A DNA stretch of 64,000 nucleotides, from the NCBI GenBank assembly GCA_030684935.1, contig JAUXXH010000035.1, positions 35,555 to 99,554 on the forward strand. Reading direction: 5' to 3'. The notes under the pieces are model-generated. The model was given only the letters and a program-made list of their open reading frames with translations. It ran no database searches and was not told the DNA's origin. This stretch comes from Pseudolabrys sp. Lineage in GTDB: Bacteria > Pseudomonadota > Alphaproteobacteria > Rhizobiales > Xanthobacteraceae. The position numbers and the translations under genes are program-made. This document shows, piece by piece, positions 49,967 through 60,608 of the stretch (position 1 is the first letter of the stretch; every line of letters starts with the position of its first letter).

Positions 49967-50539
49967 ATGTTCGGACGTGGCACCCAGAAGACCGACGCTG
50001 TCGAGGCACCGAGTGTGCTCAAGGACGCCGTGCGCGATGCGCGCATCGAGGCGGCCGAGCGCACCGGCGTGGTGGTCGATCTGCGCGACGCCGAGGTGGC
50101 GCGGCTCGAACTGCTCAACGAAGCGCTCGATCCGCGCTTCAAGGAAATTCCGGCCGAAATCGAACTGTTCGACCGGGGCTTGAGCCGGGGCGACGTGCCG
50201 CGGCTGTGGATCGACGCCATCGCCCATATCGAGATGGGCCGCGACAAGCGGCAGTACCGTTTTGTGCAGGACACCCGCTACGGCCGCACCGTGCTGGCGG
50301 AGACCTACGACGTCCCGGAGATGGTGCAGGCTGTGACGCGCTATGTGGCGCGCCGGCTGGTCGAGCGCGAGCGGGCGCTGGCCGATGATGCCATGGTCGG
50401 TTACGGCACCGCGCAGAAGATGGTGCAGCAGGAGCAGCGTCGCGGCCGCATAAAGGCGCTGCGCAGCTTCTTCCTCGGCTTGTTCATCGGCATCGGCGCG
50501 CTGGTGGCACTGGCGCTGCTCAACGCGCCGCGGCCGTAG
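49967..50539 (+). CDS. C-terminally membrane-anchored protein of unknown function
   Basis: Long coding frame; C-terminal TM FFLGLFIGIGALVALALL. Confidence 0.75.
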   Translation: MFGRGTQKTDAVEAPSVLKDAVRDARIEAAERTGVVVDLRDAEVARLELLNEALDPRFKEIPAEIELFDRGLSRGDVPRLWIDAIAHIEMGRDKRQYRFVQDTRYGRTVLAETYDVPEMVQAVTRYVARRLVERERALADDAMVGYGTAQKMVQQEQRRGRIKALRSFFLGLFIGIGALVALALLNAPRP

Positions 50540-50545
50540 CGCCAG

Positions 50546-51430
50546 CTACTCCTCAAGAATCATGCGTTTCTGTTCGGTGATCTGACCGTCCATTGTGATG
50601 GCACGCGAGATCAATTCGCAGCGCCAGGCGCCCTTCTTCCCGTCGATGGCATAGAGATGATAGGCGGCCGGATCCTTGTCGCGGACCGGCACTGCCGAGG
50701 CCGACGGTACGCCGACCGCGGGAATGCGGCTGCCCTCGGGGCCGTTGAGCCAGTTGATCATGTGCTCATGGTCGTGGCCGTGCAGCAGCAGATCGGCGCC
50801 AAGCCCGGCGAGCACGCGCAGCAGCACCGGGGCGTCGAGCAAATGCTTGTGACGGGACGTCCGGCTCACCGGCGGATGATGGATCAGCACCACCCGGAAC
50901 AGGTTTTCGGTCTTGAGCTGGTTGAGCGCGGCGGCGAACTCGGTGAGTTGTTTGGTGCCGACCCAGCCGGTGGCGAGGAATGGCGCAGTCGGCACGCCCG
51001 AACACAGCCCGATCAGCGCCACCGGGCCGCGCCGCCGCACATAGGGAAAACCGGGCACACCTTCGTCGTCACTCATATAGGCGCCCCACTGCCGCCCGGC
51101 GAAGGCGGCCGCCTCGCGCACATAGATGTCGTGATTGCCGGGCACAACGCTGATGTCGCGCAGGCTGCCGAGATGCTCCAGCCAGTCACGCGCCCGGGGG
51201 AATTCCGGCGCCAGCCCGATATTGACCAGGTCGCCGGTGACCGCGATGTGGTCGGGCGCCTGCTTCACCACGTCTTCGGTGATCGCCGCCAGCACCGCGG
51301 GATCGTGAATGAATTGGCGCTTGCGCTGCCAGTTCAGATAGCCGGTGACGCGCTTGCCGATCAGGTCGGTCCAGCGCGGTTGGGGCAGGGGGCCGATATG
51401 GGGGTCGGACAGGTGGGCGAGTGTGAACAT
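50546..51430 (-). CDS. Metallophosphoesterase
   Basis: LAHLSDPHIGP…, AVTGDLVNIG, VPGNHDIYV, LLHGHDHEH. Confidence 0.93.
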   Translation of the reverse strand: MFTLAHLSDPHIGPLPQPRWTDLIGKRVTGYLNWQRKRQFIHDPAVLAAITEDVVKQAPDHIAVTGDLVNIGLAPEFPRARDWLEHLGSLRDISVVPGNHDIYVREAAAFAGRQWGAYMSDDEGVPGFPYVRRRGPVALIGLCSGVPTAPFLATGWVGTKQLTEFAAALNQLKTENLFRVVLIHHPPVSRTSRHKHLLDAPVLLRVLAGLGADLLLHGHDHEHMINWLNGPEGSRIPAVGVPSASAVPVRDKDPAAYHLYAIDGKKGAWRCELISRAITMDGQITEQKRMILEE

Positions 51431-51447
51431 CAGCGGGGGGTAACCCG

Positions 51448-52407
51448 CTATGCGCTTCCGATCAATATGCCGGCGATGAACACCAGCGTGCCGCCGACCA
51501 CGATCTGGAACGCCGCCTGCAGGAACGGCGTGTCCATGTAGCGGTAGCGGATGTAGGAGATGACCGCGAGCTCCACGATCACCACGATGATGGCGACGAT
51601 GGTGGCGACCCAGAAGTCGGGAATGAGGTAGGGCAGCGTGTGGCCGACGCCGCCCAGCGTGGTCATGACGCCGCTGACGGTGCCGCGCAGCCAGGGCGTG
51701 CCGCGCCCGGTCAGCGAGCCGTCGTCGGACAGCGCCTCGGCAAAACCCATCGAGATGCCGGCGCCGACCGAAGCCGCCATGCCGACCAGGAACGTCTCCC
51801 AGGTGCTTTGGGTGGCAAACGCAGCCGCGAACAGCGGCGCCAGCGTCGACACCGAGCCGTCCATCAGCCCGACCAGCCCGGGCTGCACGTATTGCAGCAG
51901 GAACATGCGCCGCGCAGTCTCGTCCTCTTTCTCGCGCGCGCCCTTGGTGAGGATGGTTTCGTTGAGCTTGTGGGCCAGCGACTCATGCCCGGCTTCGGCC
52001 TCCGCCAGTTGAATGAGCAATTGGCGCACCGAGGCGTCACGCGAGGTTTCGGCGGCCTTGCGGTAGAATCGTTCGGCCTCGAATTCCATGTTTTCGGCGA
52101 ACTTGCGCACCTCGTCGAGCGCCAGCGGATGCATCAACCAGAGTGGCTGCTTCGTCTGCATGAAGCCCTTGACGTCCTGGCGGCGGATCAGCGGCAGGTA
52201 GTCGCCAAATTTCTGCCGGTACAGGTCGAACAGCCATGAGCGGTGCTGCACTTCCTCCTCGGCCATCTCGTCGAACACCTTGGCCGACGCCGGGAATTTT
52301 TCGCGCAGGCCCTGGGCAAAGCCGCGGTAGATGCGGCTGTCCTCCTCCTCGTTGGTGATGGCGAGGGCAAGCACTTCTTGCTCGCTGAGGTCGGAAAATC
52401 GCTTCAC
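51448..52407 (-). CDS. mbfA: Ferritin-like/VIT1 fusion, MbfA-type iron exporter
   Basis: Rubrerythrin-like EEDSRIYRGFAQGLREKFPASAKVFDEMAEEEVQH…, followed by VIT1/CCC1-like TM domain. Confidence 0.87.
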   Translation of the reverse strand: MKRFSDLSEQEVLALAITNEEEDSRIYRGFAQGLREKFPASAKVFDEMAEEEVQHRSWLFDLYRQKFGDYLPLIRRQDVKGFMQTKQPLWLMHPLALDEVRKFAENMEFEAERFYRKAAETSRDASVRQLLIQLAEAEAGHESLAHKLNETILTKGAREKEDETARRMFLLQYVQPGLVGLMDGSVSTLAPLFAAAFATQSTWETFLVGMAASVGAGISMGFAEALSDDGSLTGRGTPWLRGTVSGVMTTLGGVGHTLPYLIPDFWVATIVAIIVVIVELAVISYIRYRYMDTPFLQAAFQIVVGGTLVFIAGILIGSA

Positions 52408-52446
52408 GGAAGAGCCTTTCGCTGCAACGGCAACGGAAGCTCTATA

Positions 52447-52461
52447 TTAGAATAATTCTAA
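52447..52461. promoter_or_regulatory. Irr-type iron control element (ICE-like) palindrome
   Basis: TTAGAAT-A-ATTCTAA perfect dyad 40 bp upstream of mbfA. Confidence 0.65.
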
Positions 52462-52540
52462 ACAGGGAAGCATTAGTTGCGGGCGAACCCAAAGAAAACC
52501 GATGACTGACAGTGACACCGGCGCGGGCTAAGGGTGGGCC

Positions 52541-53023
52541 ATGCCGCTGCATCCCTTCCGCCGCCTGATGGAGCCGCTGATCCGGCCGGCGTTCCATTTC
52601 TATTGGCGCTTTGCCCGCGGGGCGACGCTGGGGGCGCGCGCCGTCGTGATCGATGGCAGCGGCCGTGTTTTCCTGGTCAGGCACTCCTACGTCGACGGCT
52701 GGTATCTGCCCGGCGGCGGGGTCGAGACCGGGGAAACGATGCTGACGGCGCTCAAGCGCGAACTGGCCGAGGAGGGCAATATTGTGCTGACCGCGACGCC
52801 GCGGCTGCACGGCATTTTCCTCAATGCGCGGGTGTCACGCCGCGACCACGTCGCGCTCTATGTCGTGCGCGATTTCAGGCAGGATGGGGTGCCGCGCCCC
52901 AATTACGAGATCGTCGAGCACGGCTTCTTCGCGCCCGATATGCTGCCGGACGGCACGACGCGCGCGACCCGCGCCCGCATTGCCGAGGTGCTCAATGGCG
53001 GGCCGGCGAGCGAGGTGTGGTGA
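52541..53023 (+). CDS. NUDIX hydrolase
   Basis: LPGGGVETGETMLTALKRELAEEGN Nudix box. Confidence 0.92.
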   Translation: MPLHPFRRLMEPLIRPAFHFYWRFARGATLGARAVVIDGSGRVFLVRHSYVDGWYLPGGGVETGETMLTALKRELAEEGNIVLTATPRLHGIFLNARVSRRDHVALYVVRDFRQDGVPRPNYEIVEHGFFAPDMLPDGTTRATRARIAEVLNGGPASEVW

Positions 53024-53075
53024 ATGATGGCTGACGGTGGCGCCGGCGAAGCGACGCGTCAACAACCCCTTCTTC

Positions 53076-53873
53076 TCAGGACTTCCCGGCGTCCTTGAGG
53101 ACCTTGAGCAATTCCTTGAGAATGGCGTCGTTGCCGGCGGCGATATTGCCCGTGGCCAAGGGGTCCTCGCCACCGTCGCAATCAGCGACGTAGCCGCCCG
53201 CCTCGCGCACCAGGATCAGTCCTGCGGCCATGTCCCACGGCTTGATGTCGCGTTCCCAGTAACCGTCGAGGCGTCCTGCCGCGACCCAGGCCAGATCGAG
53301 CGCGGCGGCGCCGAAACGGCGCAGCCCGGCGACCCTTTCCTGCATGGCGCCGGTTTCCTTGCGCGCCAGTGCCAGATCACCGCGGCCGATATGCGGCAGG
53401 CCGCAGGCGATCACCGACTCCGCGAGCTGCTTGCGGCCGGCGACGCGGATGCGCTGATCGTTGAGGAACGCGCCTTTGCCCTTTTCGGCGACGAAGAGTT
53501 CCTCGATCGCCGGATTGTAGATCAGCCCGGCGACCACGGCGCCCTCGCGCGCGAGTGCGATCGAGATGGCGAACTGCGGAATGCCGTGCAAAAAATTGGT
53601 GGTGCCGTCGAGCGGATCGACAATCCACGTGTGACTGCCGTCGGCGCCTTCGCGCTTGCCGCCTTCTTCGCCGAGGAAGCCGTAGCCAGGACGGGCGCGG
53701 GACAGTTCGGCATAGATCGTTTCCTCGGCGCGCCTGTCGGCGGAGGAAACGAAATTGGCCGGGCCCTTGAGCGAGACCTGAAGCTTTTCAAGTTCGCCGA
53801 AATCGCGCTTGAGCGCCCGCGCGGCCTTGCGGGCGGCGGCAATCATCACATTGAGGAGGGCGGAGTGCTGCAT
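53076..53873 (-). CDS. Inositol monophosphatase family protein
   Basis: GEEGG…WIVDPLDGTTNFLHGIPQFAISIAL…, KPWDMAAGLILVREAGG. Confidence 0.94.
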   Translation of the reverse strand: MQHSALLNVMIAAARKAARALKRDFGELEKLQVSLKGPANFVSSADRRAEETIYAELSRARPGYGFLGEEGGKREGADGSHTWIVDPLDGTTNFLHGIPQFAISIALAREGAVVAGLIYNPAIEELFVAEKGKGAFLNDQRIRVAGRKQLAESVIACGLPHIGRGDLALARKETGAMQERVAGLRRFGAAALDLAWVAAGRLDGYWERDIKPWDMAAGLILVREAGGYVADCDGGEDPLATGNIAAGNDAILKELLKVLKDAGKS

Positions 53874-53907
53874 GGAGCGTGGGGTCTGCCCGTGCCGGGC
53901 CGTGCCG

Positions 53908-54888
53908 TCAAGGCTGCATCGACTGTGCGGTCGATTGCCATTTCGTGACGGCGGCCTCGGCGGCCTCCCGCACCGCCGGCGGCTGCTGACTGGCGAAGGC
54001 CTCGAGCTGGGGATCGCCAGCCCCGGCCGCCCGGGCAATGAAGTGCCATTTGACCGCCGCGGTGGCATCGGCCGGCATGCCGCGGCCGGCCATGAGGATC
54101 CGCGCCAGCCGGTTCTGGGCGATCGGGCTGCCGAGGCGGGCGGCGCGCAGGAACAACTGGGCGGCGGCGGATTCGTCCTTGGCGGTGCCGTCGCCGTTGA
54201 ACCGGGCGATGGCGAATTCGACCATGGCGTCGAGATTGCCCGCGATCGCGGCCTTCTCCATCAGGACCATGGCCTGGCTCGCGTCCTTGGGCACGCCCCG
54301 GCCTTCCTTGTACAGGGTGCCGAGCGCGTATTGCGCCTCCTGATTGCCCGCGTCGGCGGCGGTTCTGAACAGTTCGGCGGCGCGGGCGAAGTCCTGCGGG
54401 AACTGCTGGCCCTCCAGATAGAGCAGGCCGAGATTGTAGGCGGCGGCGGCATGTCCAAGCTTGGCAGCGGCGGCCAACTGACGCGCGGCCTCATCGGTGT
54501 TGCGCGGGCCGGCGCGGCCCTGGAAATTGAACATCGCCAGCGCGAACATGGCGTCGCGGTCGCCATTGGCGGCGGCGCGCTGGTACCACTCGGCGGCCTT
54601 GGCGTCGTCACGGCCGACGCCGAGCCCCTGCGCATAGAGTTCGCCGAGCAGCGTCATGGCGTCGGTGTCGTTCTGCTCGGCGCGCGCGGCGGCTTCCTTG
54701 AACGCGGTCAGATAGAAGCCGCGCTGGAACGCGCCGTAGGCCAGATCGGCGTTGGGGTCGACCGGCGGCGGCGCGGGTTGAGCCTGGGGTGCGGCCTTCG
54801 GCACCGGCGGGCGCTGCTGCGCCATCGCACTGGTGCTGGCAGCGACCAGGGCAATCATAGCCAGCAAGGCGCACGCCGCGCGTCTCAT
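53908..54888 (-). CDS. Secreted Sel1-repeat (SLR/TPR-like) protein
   Basis: Repeated A..LG.LY..G.GV..D...A..W…A..G motifs. Confidence 0.9.
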   Translation of the reverse strand: MRRAACALLAMIALVAASTSAMAQQRPPVPKAAPQAQPAPPPVDPNADLAYGAFQRGFYLTAFKEAAARAEQNDTDAMTLLGELYAQGLGVGRDDAKAAEWYQRAAANGDRDAMFALAMFNFQGRAGPRNTDEAARQLAAAAKLGHAAAAYNLGLLYLEGQQFPQDFARAAELFRTAADAGNQEAQYALGTLYKEGRGVPKDASQAMVLMEKAAIAGNLDAMVEFAIARFNGDGTAKDESAAAQLFLRAARLGSPIAQNRLARILMAGRGMPADATAAVKWHFIARAAGAGDPQLEAFASQQPPAVREAAEAAVTKWQSTAQSMQP

Positions 54889-55544
54889 ACCGTGTTCTCC
54901 GGCAGACGCATGTATTGCGCGGCGTCAGCGATCGTGACCGCGACGGCTTCCGGATCGCCCCAGACCCAGTCACCCAGCGCGATGAAATCGGCGCCGGCGG
55001 TGACCAGCGGTTCGATCTCGGCGATCGATGCGGCATAGGCGACGCAGGGCGCCTCGAACACCTCGGCCCACCAGGCGACGCGCTCGACGATGGCGGCAAA
55101 GTCCGGCCGCTCGCCGTGCCGATCGGGATCGCCGAACATCAAGTAATCGGCGCCGGCCTCGGCCGCGGTCATCGCATCGTGCCGGGTGTCAAGACTGCCG
55201 ACGCCGGCGATGCGTTCGGGCTTCAGGCGCTCCAGCGCGCCGGTGAAGTCGTCGATACCGCTCAGGTGCGCGCCATCGGCGCCGGCGCGGGCGACCAGAT
55301 CGACGGCACCGTCGAGCAGCAAGGCGGCGCCGGTCTTCTGCACCACATCGCCGAGCGCCTTGGCGCGGTTGATCAGCGTGCGCTCGTCGGCCTCGGCCAG
55401 ACGCAGCAGCACTGCCGCGACGTCGCCGGCGGTCAGCGCGGCCGTCAGTGCGGTGGTGAAAGTGGCCGAGTCGTCGACGCGCGGCGTCATTAGATAGAGA
55501 CGCGGCACCGGGCGCGGTTCAGCCTGTTTCGGTCGTGAAGCCAT
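54885..55544 (-). CDS. Thiamine-phosphate synthase (ThiE)-like TIM barrel
   Basis: RLYLMTPRVDD…LINRAKALGDVVQKTGAALLLDGAVDLVARAGADGAHL…. Confidence 0.82.
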   Translation of the reverse strand: MASRPKQAEPRPVPRLYLMTPRVDDSATFTTALTAALTAGDVAAVLLRLAEADERTLINRAKALGDVVQKTGAALLLDGAVDLVARAGADGAHLSGIDDFTGALERLKPERIAGVGSLDTRHDAMTAAEAGADYLMFGDPDRHGERPDFAAIVERVAWWAEVFEAPCVAYAASIAEIEPLVTAGADFIALGDWVWGDPEAVAVTIADAAQYMRLPENTV

Positions 55545-55821
55545 GGTTCCCCGCATGCTAGCCCAATCGGGCGGAAAATTGACCAGACGCCGAATCGGCC
55601 ACTGGCCGAGCGTCGCAGGCGCTTTTCCAGCCTCGCTAGCACCTTTCGCGGGCCGGCCAAACGCCGCATCGCCAAGATAGCGGCGCCACCGCAGGATTGG
55701 CCGGGTCCGCGCGTTCAATGATGAGCGGGTGCCCTGCAACCGGCACCTTAACAAGGAGCGCGTGGGAACCGACCGTGAGTTCGTTTGTTGACTCCCGCCT
55801 CCATTCAGCAAGGAAAACCTT

Positions 55822-56151
55822 ATGAAACTCACTTTATTGGCTTCGGCTCTCGCCCTGTCGATTTTCAGCCTGTCGCCGGCCAGCGCCGCTCCCGCCGCTC
55901 AGGCTATGCACCCGGGCATTAACGCGTCGATCATTCAGGCCCAGTTCTTCCAGCCGACGCAAGCGCGTCCTGGCCCCCAGCGCGCCGCGCCGCGTCGCGC
56001 TGCGCCGCGTCGCGCCGGTCCGCCGCAGCGTTACGTCCCCGGCCGTCGCTACAACTCCCCGCCGCGCGGTTACCGTCGCTATGACCGTCGTCCGGGCGAT
56101 TGGAACCGCCGCGGTTGCGTGATGGTCGGCCCGGTCTGGTTCTGCCCGTAA
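55822..56151 (+). CDS. Small secreted Arg/Pro-rich protein
   Basis: Signal peptide; QRAAPRRAAPRRAGPPQRYVPGRRY…GCVMVGPVWFCP. Confidence 0.65.
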   Translation: MKLTLLASALALSIFSLSPASAAPAAQAMHPGINASIIQAQFFQPTQARPGPQRAAPRRAAPRRAGPPQRYVPGRRYNSPPRGYRRYDRRPGDWNRRGCVMVGPVWFCP

Positions 56152-56172
56152 CGTCGATTAACTGAAAATGAA

Positions 56173-56202
56173 AGAGCCCCGGTTTGCGCCGGGGCTCTTT
56201 TG
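56173..56202. terminator. Bidirectional terminator
   Basis: AAAGAGCCCCGG-tttgcg-CCGGGGCTCTTTT. Confidence 0.8.
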
Positions 56203-56222
56203 TTTATTTGCTTGAGCAAAGG

Positions 56223-56852
56223 CTACGGCATCGGAATCGCGCCCATGTCCTTCGGCACCTTGTAGCCGCGCTGCACCGCGGGCCGCGCGGCGATCGTCGT
56301 GTACCAGCGCTTGACGTTCGGATAGGTGTTCAGGTCGATGGTCTGCCACTCGAAGCGCGAGATCCACGGCCAGATCGCGATATCGGCGATCGAGTAGTCG
56401 CCGGCGACGAAGTCGCGGCCCTCGAGCTGGGTGTTGAGCACCTTGTAGAGCCGGTTCGCTTCCTTGAGAAAACGCTCCTCGGCGTAGGCCGATTTGCCCG
56501 GATTGTATTTCACGAAGTGATGCACCTGACCCAGCATCGGGCCGGCGCCGCCCATCTGCCACATCAGCCATTCGATCACCTGATAACGTTCCTTGCCGGA
56601 CTTCGGCAGCAGCTTGCCGGTCTTGTCGGCGAGATAGATCAGGATCGCACCGGACTCCATCAGCGACATGCCGGTGTCGTTGTCGACGATCGCCGGAATG
56701 CGGTTGTTCGGCGCGATCTTGAGGAAGGCCGGCGCGAACTGCTCGTCCTTGGAAATATCGATGGCGTGCACGTTATAGGGCAGGCCGATTTCTTCCAGCA
56801 TGATGGAGGCCTTGCGGCCGTTCGGGGTGGTCCAGGTGTAAAGATCGATCAC
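56223..56852 (-). CDS. Glutathione S-transferase (Ure2p/YfcG-like)
   Basis: MIDLYTWTTPNGRKASIMLEEIGLPYNVHAIDISKDEQFAPAFLKIAPNNRIPAIVD. Confidence 0.93.
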   Translation of the reverse strand: MIDLYTWTTPNGRKASIMLEEIGLPYNVHAIDISKDEQFAPAFLKIAPNNRIPAIVDNDTGMSLMESGAILIYLADKTGKLLPKSGKERYQVIEWLMWQMGGAGPMLGQVHHFVKYNPGKSAYAEERFLKEANRLYKVLNTQLEGRDFVAGDYSIADIAIWPWISRFEWQTIDLNTYPNVKRWYTTIAARPAVQRGYKVPKDMGAIPMP

Positions 56853-57045
56853 GGGAAAATCCTTTATGTTTTTCTGTCGCCTTGTCCGCGCCGGTTGCGG
56901 ACATTCGCATCACTGTGCGAGCGGTCTTGAACGCGAGAACGTGGATGGCCGGGACAAATGGTGCGAAGATCGCGCCTTCTGCCCGGCCATGACGCATTAT
57001 CTATCGGAGTTTCCGCCGCCCGTCATGCGGCACACGCAGCTTTGA

Positions 57046-58071
57046 TTACGCCGCCTTCTTCTCCAGATCGGCTTTCCACTGTCCGAGCGCAGCGAGGCCG
57101 TTCATCTTTGCGCGATGTGAAAATGCGCTCTGTCCGGCTGCAAGATTTTCTGCCTTGCCACCCCACGCCTTCTGCGGTGCCGCCTGCAAGGCGCGGCCGT
57201 AAGAGAAGGTCAGCGCCCACGGCAGATTGCCGATCTTGTTCATGGCGTCGAGATGGGCGGTGGCTTCCTCGTCCGACTGTCCGCCGGACAGGAAGGCGAT
57301 GCCCGGCACCGCGCCCGGCACGCAATTCTTCAGCACCTTCACGGTGCGCTCGGCCACATCCTGCACGGACGCGCGTGCCTTGCTACCCTTGCCCGGCACG
57401 ATCATGTTCGGCTTGAGCACGATGCCTTCAAGCGCGACCTTCTGGTAGTAAAGCTGCTGGAAGGTTTCTTTCAGCACCCATTCGGTCACCATCTCGCATT
57501 GCTCGATGTCGTGGTCGCCGTCCATCAACACTTCGGGTTCGACGATCGGCACGATCTGGGCGTCTTGGCAGAGCGCGGCATAACGCGCCAGCGCGTGCGC
57601 ATTGGCGCTGAGGCAGGCGTAGCTGGGCTTGCCGGGGCCGACATCGATCACGGCGCGCCACTTGGCGAAGCGCGCGCCCTGGGCGTAATATTTAGGCAGC
57701 CGGTCGGCGAGTCTGTCGAGGCCGACGGTGACGACTTCACCGGGGCAGTTCGGCAGCGGCTTGGTGCCTTCGTCGACCTTGATGCCGGGCAGGGCACCGG
57801 CCTGCTTGATGATGTCGACCAGAAGCGTGCCGTCCTTGGCCTTCTGCCAGATCGTCTCGTCATAGAGAATGACGCCGGAGATGTGGTTCTTCATCGCCTC
57901 GGCGGTACGGAACATCATCTCGCGATAGTCGCGGCGGTTGTCTTCGGTGTTTTCGGTGCCGATGGCGTCAAAGCGCTTCTTGATGGTGCCGGTCGACTCG
58001 TCGGCGGCAAGGATGCCCTTGCCCGGCGCGACCATGGCGCGGGCGACCTTGTTCAATTCGTCCAGATTCAT
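57046..58071 (-). CDS. Class I fructose-bisphosphate aldolase
   Basis: ARAMVAPGKGILAADESTGTIKKRF…, EPEVLMDGDHDI…. Confidence 0.95.
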   Translation of the reverse strand: MNLDELNKVARAMVAPGKGILAADESTGTIKKRFDAIGTENTEDNRRDYREMMFRTAEAMKNHISGVILYDETIWQKAKDGTLLVDIIKQAGALPGIKVDEGTKPLPNCPGEVVTVGLDRLADRLPKYYAQGARFAKWRAVIDVGPGKPSYACLSANAHALARYAALCQDAQIVPIVEPEVLMDGDHDIEQCEMVTEWVLKETFQQLYYQKVALEGIVLKPNMIVPGKGSKARASVQDVAERTVKVLKNCVPGAVPGIAFLSGGQSDEEATAHLDAMNKIGNLPWALTFSYGRALQAAPQKAWGGKAENLAAGQSAFSHRAKMNGLAALGQWKADLEKKAA

Positions 58072-58153
58072 CGTTCTCTCCCTCGGATGCGCCCAAGTCC
58101 CGGACGGGGCGCGCCGTCAGTGGCGCGGCGTCGAGCCGGGACCGTCAAAAAAC

Positions 58154-59350
<1,197 letters not shown>

Positions 59351-59361
59351 TGCGGCGCTCT

Positions 59362-59483
59362 TGTCCCGGGCGCAGCGCAGCACGAAGTGATGCGCTGCTG
59401 AACCGGGACCGTTAAAGATTCCGGATTGAAAGATCCCGGGTCTGCAGCGCACCGCGAAAACGCGCTGCGCTGCGCCCGGGACA
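59362..59483. repeat. Intergenic palindromic repeat, family B copy 2
   Basis: GTCCCGGGCGCAGCGCAGCACGAAGTGATGCGCTGCTGAACCGGGACCGTT…CGCTGCGCTGCGCCCGGGAC. Confidence 0.75.
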
Positions 59484-59489
59484 CGTACG

Positions 59490-60497
59490 TCAGATCAACT
59501 TCCCCATCGCCACCGCGGTGTCGGACATGCGGTTGGAGAAGCCCCATTCATTGTCGTACCACGACATCACGCGCACCAGCGTGCCGTCGAGCACCTTGGT
59601 CTGGTCCATGTGGAAGACCGACGAGTGCGGGTCGTGGTTGAAATCGATCGAGACGTTCGGCTCGTTGGTGTAGCCGAGGATGCCCTTGAGCTGCTGCTCG
59701 GCGGCGCGCTTTATGGCGGCGTTGACCTCGTCCTTGCTGGTCGCCTTCTTGGCGACGAACTTGAAGTCGACCACCGAGACGTTCGGTGTCGGCACGCGGA
59801 TGGCGACGCCATCGAGCTTGCCGTTCAACTCGGGCAGCACCAGGCCGACCGCCTTGGCGGCGCCGGTCGAGGTCGGGATCATCGAAAGCGCGGCGGCGCG
59901 GCCGCGGTAGAGATCCTTGTGCATGGTGTCGAGCGTCGGCTGGTCGCCGGTGTAGGAGTGGATCGTCGTCATGAAGCCGTGCTGGATGCCGATGGCGTCG
60001 TTCAGCACCTTGGCAACGGGCGCCAGGCAGTTGGTGGTGCACGAGGCGTTCGAGACGATCAAATGATCCTTGGTCAGCTTGTCGTGGTTGACGCCGTAGA
60101 CCACGGTCAGGTCGGCGCCTTCGGCCGGGGCCGAGACCAGCACGCGCTTGGCGCCGGCGGTCAGGTGCATCGACGCCTTGTCCTTGGCGGTGAAGATGCC
60201 GGTGCATTCCAGCGCGATGTCGACGCCGAGATCCTTCCACGGCAGCGTGGTCGGGTCCTTGATGGCGGTGACCTTGATGGCGCCGTTGCCGACGCTGATG
60301 GTGTCGCCCTTGACGGTGACGGTGCCGGGGAAGCGGCCATGCACGCTGTCGAAGCGCAGCAGGTGGGCGTTGGTCTCGACCGGGCCGAGATCGTTGATGC
60401 CGACCACTTCGATGTCGGTACGGCCGGATTCGGCGATGGCGCGGAGAACATTGCGGCCGATGCGGCCAAAGCCATTGATGGCAACGCGGACTGTCAT
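59490..60497 (-). CDS. gap: Glyceraldehyde-3-phosphate dehydrogenase, type I
   Basis: [34 protein letters not shown]. Confidence 0.97.
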   Translation of the reverse strand: MTVRVAINGFGRIGRNVLRAIAESGRTDIEVVGINDLGPVETNAHLLRFDSVHGRFPGTVTVKGDTISVGNGAIKVTAIKDPTTLPWKDLGVDIALECTGIFTAKDKASMHLTAGAKRVLVSAPAEGADLTVVYGVNHDKLTKDHLIVSNASCTTNCLAPVAKVLNDAIGIQHGFMTTIHSYTGDQPTLDTMHKDLYRGRAAALSMIPTSTGAAKAVGLVLPELNGKLDGVAIRVPTPNVSVVDFKFVAKKATSKDEVNAAIKRAAEQQLKGILGYTNEPNVSIDFNHDPHSSVFHMDQTKVLDGTLVRVMSWYDNEWGFSNRMSDTAVAMGKLI

Positions 60498-60608
60498 TTC
60501 AAATCGCTCCCGGTCTCATGTGCACACTGCATCCGGTGAACAAATGCCAGAAAACGGGGCGTTTTGTACCGGATCGCCCGCGTTCGCGGGCGCTAACGCC
60601 GAATATAG

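Noticed and set aside
55973-56030. Short tandem-like CGCGCCGCGCCGCGTCGCGCT repeat
   Set aside because: Simple coding repetition (RAAPRRAAPRRAGP) in a small secreted protein; not a CRISPR or regulatory repeat.
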